This document shows positions 63,284 to 64,000 of a DNA stretch of 64,000 nt, one piece after another. The notes under the pieces were generated by a model. It worked only from the letters and a program-made list of their open reading frames with translations, made no database searches and was not told the origin of the DNA. This DNA comes from RGIG5612 sp045546255 (GTDB lineage Bacteria; Bacillota; Clostridia; Lachnospirales; Lachnospiraceae). The DNA is taken from NCBI GenBank assembly GCA_045546255.1, contig JAZQCK010000034.1:22187-86186 (forward strand). The letters run 5' to 3'. Position 1 is the first letter of the stretch. Every line of letters starts with the position of its first letter. Both the position numbers and the translations under genes were made by a program.

Positions 63284-63727
63284 TTCACAATGTGTGCACC
63301 ACTTTTCAGAAGGTTAAAACGCTGCTAAATCGTATTTCATGCATATTTCAGGCGAGTTCACACTTTTCCCACCACTTTTCGCGAGGCAAAAGCCTTGTTA
63401 AATCGCATTTCATGCATATTTCAAGTAAGTTCATACTTTCCCCACCATTTTTTCTCGTCGGAAGATGGTGGGAAATTTGTGAAAACGTTCTGTAGATGCA
63501 TGGATGCCTGTTTTCGGCTTGTTACGGCCGCTGAAAAGTGGTGGGAAATTTGTGAAAACCCCCTGTAGATGCATGAATGCCTATTTTAGACCTATTTCGG
63601 CCGCTGAAAAGTGGTGGGAAATCTGTGAAATTGCTCTTAAGATGCATGAACTGGAATACTAGCAGATGCATAAACTGGGATTCTAATGGGGATGGCCAGC
63701 TGCCAAGACGATAATTATCTGGCCGTG
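63284..63727. repeat. Mirrored 73-bp array, locus B
   Basis: Three forward 18-bp sites start at 63284 (degenerate), 63357 (TTCACACTTTTCCCACCA) and 63430. Three reverse sites TGGTGGGAAATTTGTGAA start at 63466, 63539 and 63612 (the last has one change). Every same-strand spacing is exactly 73 bp and the central gap is 18 bp, so the 346 bp at 63284-63629 form one large mirror. The right flank, with TGGCCAGCTGCC and GATAATTATCTGG, matches locus A. No open frame of note is present. Confidence 0.9.
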
Positions 63728-63759
63728 TGTAAAGCAAGCAAGGCTGGAGCGCGAAAAAC

Positions 63760-64000
63760 TTACCCCTGCAGCTGATAAGAAAACTCCAGCAAGAGGGCGG
63801 TCTTGGGATCGTCGAGGTCTAAGCCGGTCAGCTTTTTAATGTGGTCCATCCGGCGGCAGAAGGTCGTGCGGTGCACAAAGATCGCATCGGCGGCCGCCGT
63901 CATATTTCTGCCGTTTTCGAGATAAGCCTTCAAGGTCTCGCAAAGCTCCGTCTTGTTCTCCTGATCATAGTGTTCCAGTTTATAAATCGCCGGATGATAA
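63760..64000 (-). CDS. PucR/CdaR-type regulator, C-terminal fragment (cut by window edge)
   Basis: Reading the minus strand from the right edge, the frame YHPAIYKLEHYDQENKTELC leads to TLKAYLENGRNMTAAADAIF, VHRTTFCRRMDHIKKLTGLD and a TAA at 63760-63762. ALxxYLENGRNMTAAADxxFVHRTTFxxRxxxIKKLTGLDL is the HTH_30 motif that closes PucR-family regulators. Only about 80 residues are visible; the start lies beyond the window. The 597 bp between the LysR stop and this gene hold the 73-bp array. Confidence 0.85.
   Translation of the reverse strand, partial: YHPAIYKLEHYDQENKTELCETLKAYLENGRNMTAAADAIFVHRTTFCRRMDHIKKLTGLDLDDPKTALLLEFSYQLQG

Noticed and set aside
63284..63629. CRISPR array
   Set aside because: Repeats are regular, but they are mirrored about a centre, the bodies between sites are related to each other (not unique spacers), and no cas gene is present.

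Overview
The window is chromosomal DNA of an anaerobic, probably gut-dwelling Firmicute, most likely a Clostridia/Lachnospiraceae-type organism. The evidence is mid-range base composition, strong AGGAGG-type ribosome binding sites, two oxygen-sensitive glycyl radical enzymes, an aldehyde:ferredoxin oxidoreductase-type tungstoenzyme, Fe-S flavoenzymes of the BaiCD type, an ECF transporter S component and many GH3, Fic and HAD-type genes of familiar Firmicute flavour. No rRNA, tRNA, plasmid or phage structural gene was seen.

Layout. 1-1750: tail of a UroD-family gene, then about 830 bp of structured non-coding DNA with repeats, then a toxin-antitoxin remnant. 1772-7181: a minus-strand operon (MFS transporter, VOC protein, CocE-like hydrolase) diverging from a PucR-type regulator. 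7182-14350: mixed accessory genes (lipoprotein, small P-loop kinase, Fic protein, leucine-rich-repeat protein, a long MoaF-like protein, decayed gene pieces) separated by a repeated terminator-like sequence. 14358-17096: GH3 glycosidase and flavin reductase. 17171-38994: a large catabolic block with two glycyl radical enzymes, an AFOR-type oxidoreductase, a MATE exporter, an FAD oxidoreductase, a cysteine hydrolase, a LigM/DesA-like aminomethyltransferase-fold O-demethylase, a nitroreductase, an SGNH esterase, an APS-reductase-like flavoprotein with ferredoxin, two Old Yellow Enzyme-type reductases and an iron alcohol dehydrogenase. 39077-44785: radical SAM/ECF pair, MocR regulator, 5'-nucleotidase, EamA and CDF transporters. 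44958-51448: two adjacent giant hybrid histidine kinases. 51660-54821: ThrH, TtcA-like protein, HAD phosphatase, DUF1847. 55840-63164: a branched-chain-amino-acid-type ABC transporter, a UroD-family protein and a LysR regulator. The right edge cuts a second PucR-type regulator.

How it may fit together (inference): the 17-39 kb block has the parts to take up and dismantle a small, probably methoxylated or esterified (perhaps aromatic or enoate) compound. The parts are ester cleavage, tetrahydrofolate-dependent demethylation, radical C-X cleavage, aldehyde oxidation or reduction, and C=C reduction. The ABC importer plus UroD-family protein at the right end could feed a related methyl-transfer route. 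No substrate is proven by the sequence, and no glycyl-radical activating enzyme lies in the window.

The most unusual non-coding signals are two families of intergenic palindromic elements with exact geometry. One is a 199-bp element made of three 44-bp units (TTTTCTTGT, 26 nt, ACAAGAAAA), present twice in opposite orientation at 723-921 and 51461-51659. The other is an array of 18-bp sites repeated every 73 bp and mirrored about a centre (55003-55202 and 63284-63629), with a third copy at 55339-55463 in which the core sequence has changed on both arms.
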